NCBI GenBank assembly: GCA_025934455.1
Contig: JAICYA010000005.1
Location: 1 to 19,365 of the forward strand
Source of the DNA: Rudaea sp.
GTDB lineage: Bacteria; Pseudomonadota; Gammaproteobacteria; Xanthomonadales; Rhodanobacteraceae
Length of the DNA: 19,365 bases
Direction: 5' to 3'
Positions 6,435-14,032 of the stretch are shown piece after piece. The notes below the pieces were generated by a model that was given only the letters and a program-made list of their open reading frames with translations, made no database searches and was not told the origin of the DNA. Made by a program: the position numbers and the translations under genes. The stretch's first letter is position 1. Each line of letters opens with the position of its first letter.

Positions 6435-8893
6435 ACGCCGTCGTCGCGCGACTCGGCCAGCGCGGCGGTCTTGCGCCCGCCGTTTTCCGGCATCAGGAAG
6501 AATTCACCCGCTTCGTGCCCGGCGAACTGGATCGGCGCGTATTCCGGGGCCTGCTGCAGGCCGGCGTTCGCACTGCGCAACGCCATGCCGCCGGCGATTT
6601 GACGGAACAGTTCCTGTCCAGTGAGCAATTTGTTGTTGTCGCGCAGCACGGTCAGCAACGCTGTCGCGAACACCGAATGCCCACCCTTGCTCGCCGCGTC
6701 CGCGACCGGCTGCACGCCGCCCGAGGTCAGTGCCGTGCGCGAACGTCCAGCCGTCATGGTCTTGACCCAGTCGCCCCACACGTTGTTGGCCATGCCGCCG
6801 CCGAACGTCGCGAGCGCGGAGCGCGTCATCGTGCCCGAATAGCACGAGTCGGCGATCACCAGCACGTGTCGTGCCTGCATGGTCGTGAGGATGTCGCTGA
6901 TCGCGCGGTTGGATATCCAGCTGTTGGGCTGGTTGAGCTGCGCATCCACCGGCAGCCAGTAGCCTTGTCGCGAGGCATCGATTTCGCCGTGGCCGGCGTA
7001 GTACACGAGCAGGTTGTCCTTGTCGGTCAACGCTTCGCGCATGTCGTTGAGGGCGGACAGGATCTCGAACCGGTTCGCGTTCGCAAGCAACTTGACGTCG
7101 TAACCGTAGCGCGATTGCAGCACGCCGGCCACCGCCTTGGCATCTTCAGCGGCGCTGCCCAACGCCGGGAATGCGGCGTAACTGTCGTTGCCGATGATCA
7201 GCGCGTAATACTTGCCCAGGCGTACGCCGGATGGCAGTGACTGCCCGCTCGGCGCCGCCTCTCGCACGGCCTTGCCGCCCGGTCCCGGCAGGAGCATGAA
7301 GTCGAGCACCGCCTCGCCTCCGGTCTTGTCGGAGGCGGCGACGCGCACCGCGGTGTCGTTGCCACCGGTCAACGCGACGTGGGTCTTGAACACGCCACCC
7401 GCACCGACCGCCACGGTCTGGCCATTCAGCGTGACCGAAGTCAGGCCCGCCGGGGCCTGCACGCGCCCGACCACATCGATGCCGTTCTGCGCGGGCGGCA
7501 CGGATGCCGCCGGCTTGTTCAAGCCGCGCGTGACGGCAAGCGAGGGCTGCAGGATTTCCACGCGCAAATCGCCGGTCAGGCTGGCCGTGGCGAATCCCGG
7601 CGGCAGCGAAGCGTACTTGGCGCCGTCGATCTGGCTTTGCAGGCTCGCCATCTGCGTGCGTTGGCTGGCAAGTTCCTGGCGCTTTTCCGACAACTGCGCT
7701 TCCATCAGCTTGAGCAATTGCTTCGAGCTCTCGTTCTGCGCATGCTCGAGCGCGAGTTGCGCGCGTGCCTGGTCGAACTTCGCCTGCGCTTCCTGGCGTT
7801 GCTGGTCGTTCTGCGCCATCTGCTTCTGCACGAGTTGCATGCGTTCGCGGCTTTCGCGCAACGCCGTATCCATCTGCGACGCCGATGCGCGCAATGTGGT
7901 GAGGGCCTGATCGTTGTCGGGCGAGGACTGCCGCGCCAGCAATTCCTGCTCGCGCGTCTTGAGCTTCGCAATCTGGTCCTCGGCGTCGGCGAGCTGCTTG
8001 GCGCTGGAATCCTGTTGCGCCTTCAGCGCATCGCGCTGGACGGCCAGATCCTTCTCGCGCGACTGTGTTTCGCTTTGGAGTTTGACGAAATCCGGATTCT
8101 TGTCGATGCCCGCACGCGCCTGTTCCGCGTCGAGCTTGCGTCGCACGCCGTCCAATTCGGTCTGCGATTTTTGATAGTTCTGCTGCTTTTGCTGCAGTTC
8201 GGATTGCAGCTTGCCGACTTGCGCACGCAACTGCGCGGACTTCTGCTGTTCAGCGCTCAGCTGTTCGCGCAGCGCCGCGGATTCGTTCTTCGCTTCCTGC
8301 ACCTGCGCGGTGACGGTGGATGCAAATACCAGCTTGTCGTTGTCGACGCCAGAGGCCTCGCCGTACAGGTTCAACGCCTTGGCGAGGTCCTTGGGCACGC
8401 CCAGACCCTGCTCGTACAAATAGCCCAGGTTGATGCGCGCGCGCTTGTCGCCCTGCGCGGAGGCCTTCTCGAACCATTCGCGTGCCTTGGCGTAGTCGGG
8501 CTCGGTCCCAAGACCCTTCAGATAAATCTCGCCGACGTAGTTCTGCGCTTCGGCATCGCCGGACTCGGCCTGCCCCATCCAGACCTTGAGCGCGGTCTGG
8601 TAGTTGGCGCGGTCGTAGGAAACGTATTCGCCGCCGCGGATTTCGCAATCGGCCTGCGTGGTGCGAATCGGCCGGCGCGCACTCATGTAGGTGGCCGCGC
8701 GGCCAAGCTTGCGCACCTGGCCCGGCAGCAGGCAGTCGACGATCAGGAGATCTTCGGGATTGCGGGTGGTGACGGTGGCGTACGATGGCGTCGCTGGCGC
8801 CCCGATGCCGGCCAGACCGGCACACGCAAATCCGAATACCACGGCCAACGGCCGTAAACGGCCACGCAACGAAGAACAAATGTTCGCTCCCAT
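6431..8893 (-). CDS. Exported caspase-fold (C14) protein with Sel1 repeats, coiled coil and Ig-like domain
   Basis: 820 residues. Residues 1-39: signal peptide (basic start, hydrophobic PLAVVFGFACAGLAGIGA, Ala-x-Ala sites), pointing to the periplasm. About 105-180: two Sel1/TPR-like repeats (AEAQNYVGEIYLKGLGTEPD; ARINLGYLYEQGLGVPKD). About 200-425: a long Gln/Glu/Lys/Ala-rich coiled coil. About 470-535: a beta-rich Ig-like segment with VTLNGQTVAV. About 560-800: caspase domain starting YYALIIGNDSY, with the catalytic His635 in YYAGHGE and Cys684 in ADSCYSG, so the dyad is intact. Bacterial caspase homologues cleave after Arg/Lys or Asp depending on subgroup; specificity cannot be read here. 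Start at 8893 is preferred over ATG 8923 because GGGAGGG precedes it by about 5 bases. Divergent from the autotransporter gene. Confidence 0.92.
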   Translation of the reverse strand: MGANICSSLRGRLRPLAVVFGFACAGLAGIGAPATPSYATVTTRNPEDLLIVDCLLPGQVRKLGRAATYMSARRPIRTTQADCEIRGGEYVSYDRANYQTALKVWMGQAESGDAEAQNYVGEIYLKGLGTEPDYAKAREWFEKASAQGDKRARINLGYLYEQGLGVPKDLAKALNLYGEASGVDNDKLVFASTVTAQVQEAKNESAALREQLSAEQQKSAQLRAQVGKLQSELQQKQQNYQKSQTELDGVRRKLDAEQARAGIDKNPDFVKLQSETQSREKDLAVQRDALKAQQDSSAKQLADAEDQIAKLKTREQELLARQSSPDNDQALTTLRASASQMDTALRESRERMQLVQKQMAQNDQQRQEAQAKFDQARAQLALEHAQNESSKQLLKLMEAQLSEKRQELASQRTQMASLQSQIDGAKYASLPPGFATASLTGDLRVEILQPSLAVTRGLNKPAASVPPAQNGIDVVGRVQAPAGLTSVTLNGQTVAVGAGGVFKTHVALTGGNDTAVRVAASDKTGGEAVLDFMLLPGPGGKAVREAAPSGQSLPSGVRLGKYYALIIGNDSYAAFPALGSAAEDAKAVAGVLQSRYGYDVKLLANANRFEILSALNDMREALTDKDNLLVYYAGHGEIDASRQGYWLPVDAQLNQPNSWISNRAISDILTTMQARHVLVIADSCYSGTMTRSALATFGGGMANNVWGDWVKTMTAGRSRTALTSGGVQPVADAASKGGHSVFATALLTVLRDNNKLLTGQELFRQIAGGMALRSANAGLQQAPEYAPIQFAGHEAGEFFLMPENGGRKTAALAESRDDGV

Positions 8894-8937
8894 CGCACCC
8901 TCCCGGATCGAAATGCAGCGCATTCGCAGTTTCCCGC

Positions 8938-8951
8938 TATACTCGATTATA
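8938..8951. promoter_or_regulatory. Overlapping divergent -10 elements (caspase / autotransporter)
   Basis: The 81-base gap between the two ATGs holds TATACT on the plus strand (8938-8943) and TATAAT on the minus strand (8946-8951), only two bases apart. No strong -35 boxes were found at standard spacing. The autotransporter side has a clear ribosome site GGGGAG (8961-8966), 8 bases before its ATG. The tight layout implies that transcription of the two genes is linked or mutually exclusive. Confidence 0.5.
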
Positions 8952-8974
8952 GGCCGTTATGGGGAGATAACGTC

Positions 8975-11635
8975 ATGCGCAGTCTGTCGAGGTGTATACA
9001 GCAGCGTCCGTCAAGATGGCGTGTATTCCGCGTCGCCGGATTGCTTTTGCTGATGCTGGCCGCGGCATGGCCGGCAATCGCACTCGGGTGCAGCCCCAAC
9101 AATCCTTATTGTTTCGACTTGAATTATGTGGGCGGCAATGGCCAAAGCGGCGCGATAGGGACGACGTTGCCACAACCACTGACCGTCAGCGTCGATTCGG
9201 CCGGAGCCGACGGGCAGAGTTTCGACGTATTTTGGCAAGTCCTCTCAGGTTCAGCGACCATCGTCGAGAGCGGCGGGCAAACCTACGACGCAACGAGCTC
9301 AGGAGCCGTCGGCAGTATTTCCATTCCATTCTCCGTTCACATAAAACTCGGCTCGACGCCCGGTTCGGTGCTTGTCCGCGCCTACTGCCAATATTGTGCG
9401 CAGACGGGCGGAACCTACGTGCAGGATTTCAACCTCACGGTGGTCCAGCCCACCCTGCAAATCGTCTCGGGCAATAATCAGAACGGCCTACTCGGCACAG
9501 CCGCAACTTCACCCCTGGTCGTGCAATCCAGCGCGAATGGCGCACCGGCTTCTGGCCTGACCGTCAATTGGGCGGTCACGGGTGGCCAAGCGACGCTGAG
9601 TGCCGCGAGTTCCGTGACCGATGCCAACGGCAACACCTCGATCAATTTCACCTATGGCCAGAGCGCGGGCACCGTAACGATTCAAGCCAGTGCTGCTGGC
9701 GGCGCTCAAGCGAGCTTTACCGCCACGGCTTCCGCGCCGGTACTGTCCGCTCTCAGCGGCAGCAGCCAATCCGGCACGGTGGGCACTGCCCTGCAGCCCT
9801 TCGTCGTCCAAATCGGCGGTGCCAACGGTGCCACGGGACCAGCGAATGTGGCCGTGAACTGGACGGTGCTGCAGGGCGGCGGCACACTCGCCTCTGCCCA
9901 AACGTTCACCGACGCGACCGGCAGGACCAGCAATACCCTGACGCTCGGTGCAAATCCCGGCACGAACATCGTGCAAGCCAGCATCGCCGGCGCGGGCAGC
10001 GTGACTTTCACCGCGGTCGCGACACCCGCGATCAGCGCCAGCGGCGCAACGTTTGCGATTGTTTCCGGCAGCAATCAGGCGCTGGTGCCCGGACAGCCAT
10101 CGCAACCGCTGGTGGTCAAACTCGCTTCCTCGAGCGGAACGCCGATTTCCGGCACGGCGATCCAGTGGAGCGTCACCGGCGCGACTGCCAAGCTGGCCAA
10201 TGCAACGACGGCGACAGGCGCCGACGGCACGGCGCAGAATACGCTCACCGTCGTGCTGCCCGGCACCTACACCGTCTCCGCGCAAGTCAACGGCGTCACC
10301 AGCATTCCGACGCTGACATTCAATTTCAACAACGGTGTCGCCAACCTGCCCGGTTTGTCGCCGACGCAGATTGGTGTCGCCACGGCGATCGACAAGGCCT
10401 GTCCCGCGCTCGCCACATCGACGGCGCCGCTGACGCCACAGCAGCAGGATTTCCTGCAGCGCTGCTCCGAAGTAGTCGTTGGCGCGAACAGCGATCCACA
10501 GCAGGTGTCCGGCGCGCTCAGTGCCATGCTCAACAACAAGGCGCTGCCGCAGCGCAGCCTGGCCCAGGGCGTGCAATCGGGCCAGATCGGCAACCTCAAT
10601 ACGCGCTTTGCCGAACTGCGCCAGGGCGCCACCGGTTTCAGCGCCGGCGGGCTCACCCTGAACCAGGACGGCCGCGGCCTGCCGCTGGCCATGCTGGGCG
10701 ATCTGTTCCGCAAGGATCCGGCGACCAGCGATGAAGTGGGCAAGGACTTCTCGCGCTGGGGCTTCTTCGCCACCGGCATGATCGAGCGTGGCGGATTCGA
10801 TGCCACGGCCGTGCGTCCGGGTTTCGATTTCCACGGTGCCTCGCTCACCGCGGGCGTGGACTATCGATTCAACGATTCCTTCGTGGCCGGTGCTGCGCTC
10901 GGCTACAACCAGAACAATTCGAGCTTCGATGCGAATGCCGGCAAGGCCGACGTGGACGGCTACAACCTCACCGGCTACTTCAGCTGGTATCGCGGCGACT
11001 GGTATGTCGAAGGCTCGCTGATCCTGGACAAGCTCGATTACGATCTGAGCCGCAACATCGCCTATCAGATCGCCAGCCTGTCCGGCGGAACGACAACGGT
11101 CACGCAGACGGCGATGGCCTCGCCGAGCGGGGACCAGAATTCATTCTCGCTTTCGGCGGGCCGGGACTTCAACCGCAAGGCCTGGACCATCAGTCCCTAC
11201 CTGCGCGGCGTGTATTCGCACCTGAGCCTGGACGGGTTCAGCGAGACGATGGCCAATCCGAACGCACCCGGGGCAGGCCTTGGCACGTCGGTAGCGAGCC
11301 GCTCTCTGAATTCGATGCTCGGTGTGGCGGGCGCGCGGGTGAGCTACACCATGAGCACCGACTGGGGCGTACTGGTGCCGAACGCCGTGGTCGAATGGAA
11401 CCACGAGTTCCGCAACGATCCGCAGACCGTGGTCGTGCGCTTCCTCGCCGATCCGACGCAGACGCCGGTCTCGTTGACCGACCAGGCACCGGACTCGAGC
11501 TATTTCAACATCGGCCTCGGATTGAACGCGGTGTTCGCGCAAGGACGTTCGGCCTATGTGTACTACGAACACATGGCCGGCTATGCGGGTGCGCATTCCA
11601 ACCAGCTTTCCCTCGGCATTCGCATCGAGTTCTGA
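8975..11635 (+). CDS. Autotransporter with Ig-like repeat passenger
   Basis: 886 residues. Signal peptide 1-38 (basic n-region, hydrophobic AGLLLLMLAAAWPAIALG). The passenger holds four repeats of about 95-110 residues (~47-157, 158-253, 254-351, 352-452), each beginning with a [V/I/L]SGx[N/S]Q-like strand turn and containing a W-x-V core strand followed by a T-D-A-x-G turn, typical of bacterial Ig-like (Big) domains. About 455-590 is a helical linker with LTPQQQDFLQRCSEVV. Residues ~594-886 are an outer-membrane beta barrel with alternating aromatic strands, ending QLSLGIRIEF; the terminal Phe suits BAM-dependent assembly. No protease or esterase motif is seen in the passenger, so adhesion or a structural role is an inference. 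Cys39/46 and 138/141 may form disulphides. RBS GGGGAG at 8961. Confidence 0.9.
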   Translation: MRSLSRCIQQRPSRWRVFRVAGLLLLMLAAAWPAIALGCSPNNPYCFDLNYVGGNGQSGAIGTTLPQPLTVSVDSAGADGQSFDVFWQVLSGSATIVESGGQTYDATSSGAVGSISIPFSVHIKLGSTPGSVLVRAYCQYCAQTGGTYVQDFNLTVVQPTLQIVSGNNQNGLLGTAATSPLVVQSSANGAPASGLTVNWAVTGGQATLSAASSVTDANGNTSINFTYGQSAGTVTIQASAAGGAQASFTATASAPVLSALSGSSQSGTVGTALQPFVVQIGGANGATGPANVAVNWTVLQGGGTLASAQTFTDATGRTSNTLTLGANPGTNIVQASIAGAGSVTFTAVATPAISASGATFAIVSGSNQALVPGQPSQPLVVKLASSSGTPISGTAIQWSVTGATAKLANATTATGADGTAQNTLTVVLPGTYTVSAQVNGVTSIPTLTFNFNNGVANLPGLSPTQIGVATAIDKACPALATSTAPLTPQQQDFLQRCSEVVVGANSDPQQVSGALSAMLNNKALPQRSLAQGVQSGQIGNLNTRFAELRQGATGFSAGGLTLNQDGRGLPLAMLGDLFRKDPATSDEVGKDFSRWGFFATGMIERGGFDATAVRPGFDFHGASLTAGVDYRFNDSFVAGAALGYNQNNSSFDANAGKADVDGYNLTGYFSWYRGDWYVEGSLILDKLDYDLSRNIAYQIASLSGGTTTVTQTAMASPSGDQNSFSLSAGRDFNRKAWTISPYLRGVYSHLSLDGFSETMANPNAPGAGLGTSVASRSLNSMLGVAGARVSYTMSTDWGVLVPNAVVEWNHEFRNDPQTVVVRFLADPTQTPVSLTDQAPDSSYFNIGLGLNAVFAQGRSAYVYYEHMAGYAGAHSNQLSLGIRIEF

Positions 11636-11672
11636 GGGCATGCTTCGACCGCCCTGCGCCGGCCCTACTTGC

Positions 11673-11697
11673 GCATGCCGCCGCCGTCGCGGCATGC
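11673..11697. repeat. Inverted repeat between autotransporter and PP2C genes
   Basis: A perfect 9-bp stem GCATGCCGC (11673-11681) / GCGGCATGC (11689-11697) with a 7-base loop. A further copy of GGCATGC lies at 11637-11643, just after the autotransporter stop. The right arm runs into TGCTATGG, a possible weak -10 for the phosphatase. No T-tract follows, so an operator or weak terminator are both possible. Confidence 0.5.
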
Positions 11698-11758
11698 TAT
11701 GGCCGTCGCGCAGGCGGCCGCGCGTATGCGGCCCGCGCATGGGGATGACATCGCCAGC

Positions 11759-11863
11759 ATGATCGAGTTCGGCCACAGCACCCATGTCGGCTAGCGTCGC
11801 GAGCCTACCGAGGACACGTACTACGCCGCCGCCGAACTCGGCCTGTGGCTGGTCGCCGACGGC
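11759..11863 (+). pseudogene. N-terminal coding remnant of PP2C phosphatase, broken by TAG at 11792
   Basis: In frame with the phosphatase below, an ATG at 11759 opens MIEFGHSTHVG, then TAG (11792-11794), then RREPTEDTYYAAAELGLWLV and DG leading into MGGHEHGE. This is clearly the expected PP2C N-terminus: a first strand, the R-R-E-x-N-E-D motif (here T-E-D, with Thr replacing the usual Asn) and the first-metal motif DGMGGH. There is no in-frame ATG, GTG or TTG between the amber codon and 11864. Either the gene is inactivated, or one base is miscalled, or the stop is read through. Confidence 0.75.
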
Positions 11864-12460
11864 ATGGGCGGCCACGAGCACGGCGAGGTGGCCAGCGCCA
11901 TCGCACGCGATGCGATGGTGCGCGAGGTCACGGCCGGTGCGCCGCTGGCGCAGGCCGTGCAGCGCGCCGACGAGGAAATCATCCTGCATTCCAGCCGCAA
12001 GGCCGAAGCCTTGCCGATGGGCACCACGATCGCCGCCATGCGCCTGCACGAGAACGAATACGAAATCTGCTGGGTCGGCGACAGCCGCGTGTATTTGTGG
12101 AACGGCGAGCTCAAGCAGCTTTCGCGCGACCATTCCTACGTGCAGGAACTGATCCAGCAAGGCGCAATCACGCACGAACAGGCGCGCACACATCCGCATC
12201 GCAATGTCGTCACCCAGGCGCTTGGCGTCACCGACCCGGAGAGCCTGCGCGTGGAAACCATCCGCGGCAGCCTGCAGCCCGGCATGCAGGTGCTGTTGTG
12301 TTCGGACGGATTGACCGAGGAAGTCGACGACAAGGACATCGGCGCCGTGCTTGCGCGCCAGGATCTTTCCGCACAGGAATGCGTCGACCATCTGATCCTC
12401 GCCGCGCTCGAAGGCGGCGGGTCGGACAATGTGACGGTGATCCTGATCCGCGACCGCTAA
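11864..12460 (+). CDS. PP2C-family Ser/Thr protein phosphatase (N-terminally truncated frame)
   Basis: The uninterrupted frame gives 198 residues, but the family protein would start at 11759 (233 codons). The body is well preserved: MGGHEHGEVAS (rest of motif 2), ALPMGTTIAAM, WVGDSRVYLW, LSRDHSYVQEL, NVVTQALG, LLCSDGLTEEV with a metal-binding Asp, and GGSDNVTVILI with the last metal Asp. Stp1/PstP-type phosphatases dephosphorylate targets of Hanks kinases, and one such kinase gene faces it across 140 bases. Starting at 11864 would delete the first beta strands and the Asp of DGMGG that bridges both metals, so the product would probably be inactive and misfolded. Body conservation suggests a recent lesion or a sequencing error. 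Confidence 0.8.
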   Translation: MGGHEHGEVASAIARDAMVREVTAGAPLAQAVQRADEEIILHSSRKAEALPMGTTIAAMRLHENEYEICWVGDSRVYLWNGELKQLSRDHSYVQELIQQGAITHEQARTHPHRNVVTQALGVTDPESLRVETIRGSLQPGMQVLLCSDGLTEEVDDKDIGAVLARQDLSAQECVDHLILAALEGGGSDNVTVILIRDR

Positions 12461-12491
12461 AAAACCTGCTGCGCTCGACGGCTCGTCGTCC

Positions 12492-12551
12492 GGCGGCGCT
12501 CGGAATCCTCATTTACGTTTGAGTAAACTCCGGTTCCTGCGCTCCGGCGGC
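12492..12551. repeat. Long imperfect inverted repeat after the PP2C gene
   Basis: Left arm 12492-12516 and right arm 12523-12551 pair around a GTTTGA loop: TTTAC/GTAAA next to the loop, GGAA/TTCC in the same register, then GGCGGCGC/GCTCCGGC with mismatches. The mix of an AT-rich loop end with GC-rich outer arms looks like a dispersed intergenic repeat of Xanthomonadales genomes rather than a gene-specific element. No second copy is present in this window. Confidence 0.5.
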
Positions 12552-12558
12552 CAACAAT

Positions 12559-12582
12559 CCGTCTTCGCTCGCGACGGTTTTT
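12559..12582 (+). terminator. Possible rho-independent terminator of the PP2C gene
   Basis: CCGTC (12559-12563) pairs with GACGG (12573-12577), directly followed by TTTTT on the plus strand. The stem is only 5 bp with a 9-base loop, so termination may be weak. It lies about 100 bases after the phosphatase stop and 19 before the convergent kinase stop. Confidence 0.45.
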
Positions 12583-12600
12583 CAAACGTTGCGAGGTGGC

Positions 12601-14022
12601 TTAGCCGCCGCCTTCGGCTTTCGCCAATTGCGCCTTGAGTTGCAGCAAGGCGGCGTTTTTCGCATCCGCGCGCAACCCCGACTCGACCAGCACGTCAGCG
12701 CCGGTATACAGTCCGTTTTTCAGCGCCGCTTGTGCGCCGTTCGCGTAGAAAGCCGCAATCTTCTGTAAGCCTTGCGTCGCGCGTGCATTGCCGGGATCGC
12801 GCTTGAGCGCCTCCTGGAACAGATCGATGGCGTTGTCGCCCGGCGGAAAGCTCATTTTCTCGCCGCCACTTTTCCGGCCATAGTCGAAATAATCGTCGCC
12901 GCGGGAAAGCAGCGTCGGCAAATCCAGCGCGGCCAAGACCGCGTCGGATGCGCCGCTCTCGGACGGAGGCGGAGGCGGCACCGCCGGTGCGGTTTCGATC
13001 GGCGTGCTGGTTGCGGCAGTCGGAGCAACGGAACCTGCCGCCTTGCCCCGCCAGGCCATCCATGCCAACGCCGCGACCAAAATCGCCGCCGCGACGCCAG
13101 CGCCGGCGAAAATCCATTTCCTCGCACTCACCGGCGTTGCGGATGAAGGCGCGGCACTAGCCGCCGACACCGCCCGGCGGCGCGCGCTGCGCGACTCGCG
13201 CAAAACCGCATCCATCTGCGGATTGGCCGCGAGCAGGCGATCGAGCTCGGCAACGAAGGCATCGCCCGTGGCGAAACGATCGGCCGGCTGCTTGGCCATC
13301 GACTTGTCGATCAGCGGCTGCAGCCAGGCAAGCTTTTCCGGCAGCTTCGGCACCGGTTCGGTGACGTGCATCAGCGCAACCGCATAGGCATCGCCGGCCT
13401 CGTAGGGCTTGTGCCCGGCCACGCATTCGAACAACACTGCGCCCAGGCTGTACAAGTCCGAGCGCCCGTCCACCGGCGTCGCCTGCGCCTGTTCCGGACT
13501 CATGTAGTCGGGCGTGCCGATGGCATTGCCGGCCATGGTCGCCGCGCTGACGGACTTGATCGCCTTGGCAATGCCGAAGTCCGCCAACACTGCCGATCCG
13601 TTGCTGCGGAACATGATGTTGCCGGGCTTCACGTCGCGATGGACGAAGCCCATCTCGTGGGCGTACGAAAGCCCGGAGGCGACGTCGCGGACGATTTCCA
13701 GCACGTCGGCGATGCTCAGGCGCTGCATGCGGTCGCGCAGGGTTCCGGCGGGCAGATATTCGCTGGCGAGATAAAAGACATCGTTGTCAGAACCGATGTC
13801 GTGCACCGTCATCAGGTGCGGATGGGTGAGCTTGGCCGCGATGCGGCCTTCCTTCATGAACTGCTCGCGGAACGTCTCGTTCGCCGCCAGCGCCGGCGAC
13901 ATGATCTTCAGCGCCACTTCGCGGTCGAGGGACTCCTGCACGGCCAGATAGACCGTGGCCATGCCGCCTTCGCCTATTTTCTGAACCAGTTTGTAGCCGG
14001 GTACCTGTACGCTGTCGGTCAT
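12601..14022 (-). CDS. Transmembrane Hanks-type Ser/Thr protein kinase
   Basis: 473 residues. The kinase domain (about 10-265) is complete: glycine loop IGEGGMATVY, ATP-anchoring Lys39 in VALKIM, catalytic HRDVKPGN (Asp130), metal-binding DFG (148-150), activation segment ending GTPDYMSPEQ and the Arg in PADRF. The HRD Arg precedes the catalytic Asp, so activation-loop autophosphorylation is expected. One membrane span lies at about 302-324 (WIFAGAGVAAAILVAALAWMAW). The outer part (about 325-473) has a Pro-rich linker, then a TPR-like helical region (IDLFQEALKRDPGNARATQG...), with no PASTA repeats. The gene starts 10 bases after the cytochrome c stop without a clear ribosome site, so coupling is likely. 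The outer domain presumably senses envelope conditions (inference). Confidence 0.95.
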   Translation of the reverse strand: MTDSVQVPGYKLVQKIGEGGMATVYLAVQESLDREVALKIMSPALAANETFREQFMKEGRIAAKLTHPHLMTVHDIGSDNDVFYLASEYLPAGTLRDRMQRLSIADVLEIVRDVASGLSYAHEMGFVHRDVKPGNIMFRSNGSAVLADFGIAKAIKSVSAATMAGNAIGTPDYMSPEQAQATPVDGRSDLYSLGAVLFECVAGHKPYEAGDAYAVALMHVTEPVPKLPEKLAWLQPLIDKSMAKQPADRFATGDAFVAELDRLLAANPQMDAVLRESRSARRRAVSAASAAPSSATPVSARKWIFAGAGVAAAILVAALAWMAWRGKAAGSVAPTAATSTPIETAPAVPPPPPSESGASDAVLAALDLPTLLSRGDDYFDYGRKSGGEKMSFPPGDNAIDLFQEALKRDPGNARATQGLQKIAAFYANGAQAALKNGLYTGADVLVESGLRADAKNAALLQLKAQLAKAEGGG

Positions 14023-14032
14023 TTCACAAAAC

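Noticed and set aside
5864..7240. A 458-codon plus-strand open frame spanning two convergent genes
   Set aside because: Out of frame with the DUF697-like gene and antisense to the caspase; low-complexity Arg-rich product.
7379..8857. A 492-codon plus-strand open frame opposite the caspase gene
   Set aside because: Antisense to the coiled-coil region; the Leu/Arg-rich translation reflects complementary codons of Gln/Ala/Glu repeats.
9080..9094. Lipobox at ALGC of the autotransporter signal peptide
   Set aside because: The -3 residue is Ala, not Leu/Val/Ile, and lipidation is uncommon in this class; ordinary signal peptidase I cleavage is more likely.
9509..10834. A 441-codon minus-strand open frame inside the autotransporter gene
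   Set aside because: Overlaps the recognised passenger repeats; no ribosome site or domain of its own.
8975..11635. Passenger repeats as a DNA-level tandem repeat or phase-variable tract
   Set aside because: The four repeats are similar only at protein level; no near-identical DNA units or homopolymer runs are present.
11792..11794. TAG as a recoded (pyrrolysine or other) sense codon
   Set aside because: Only one gene affected, the position is not catalytic, and nothing in the window suggests recoding; a mutation or base error is simpler.
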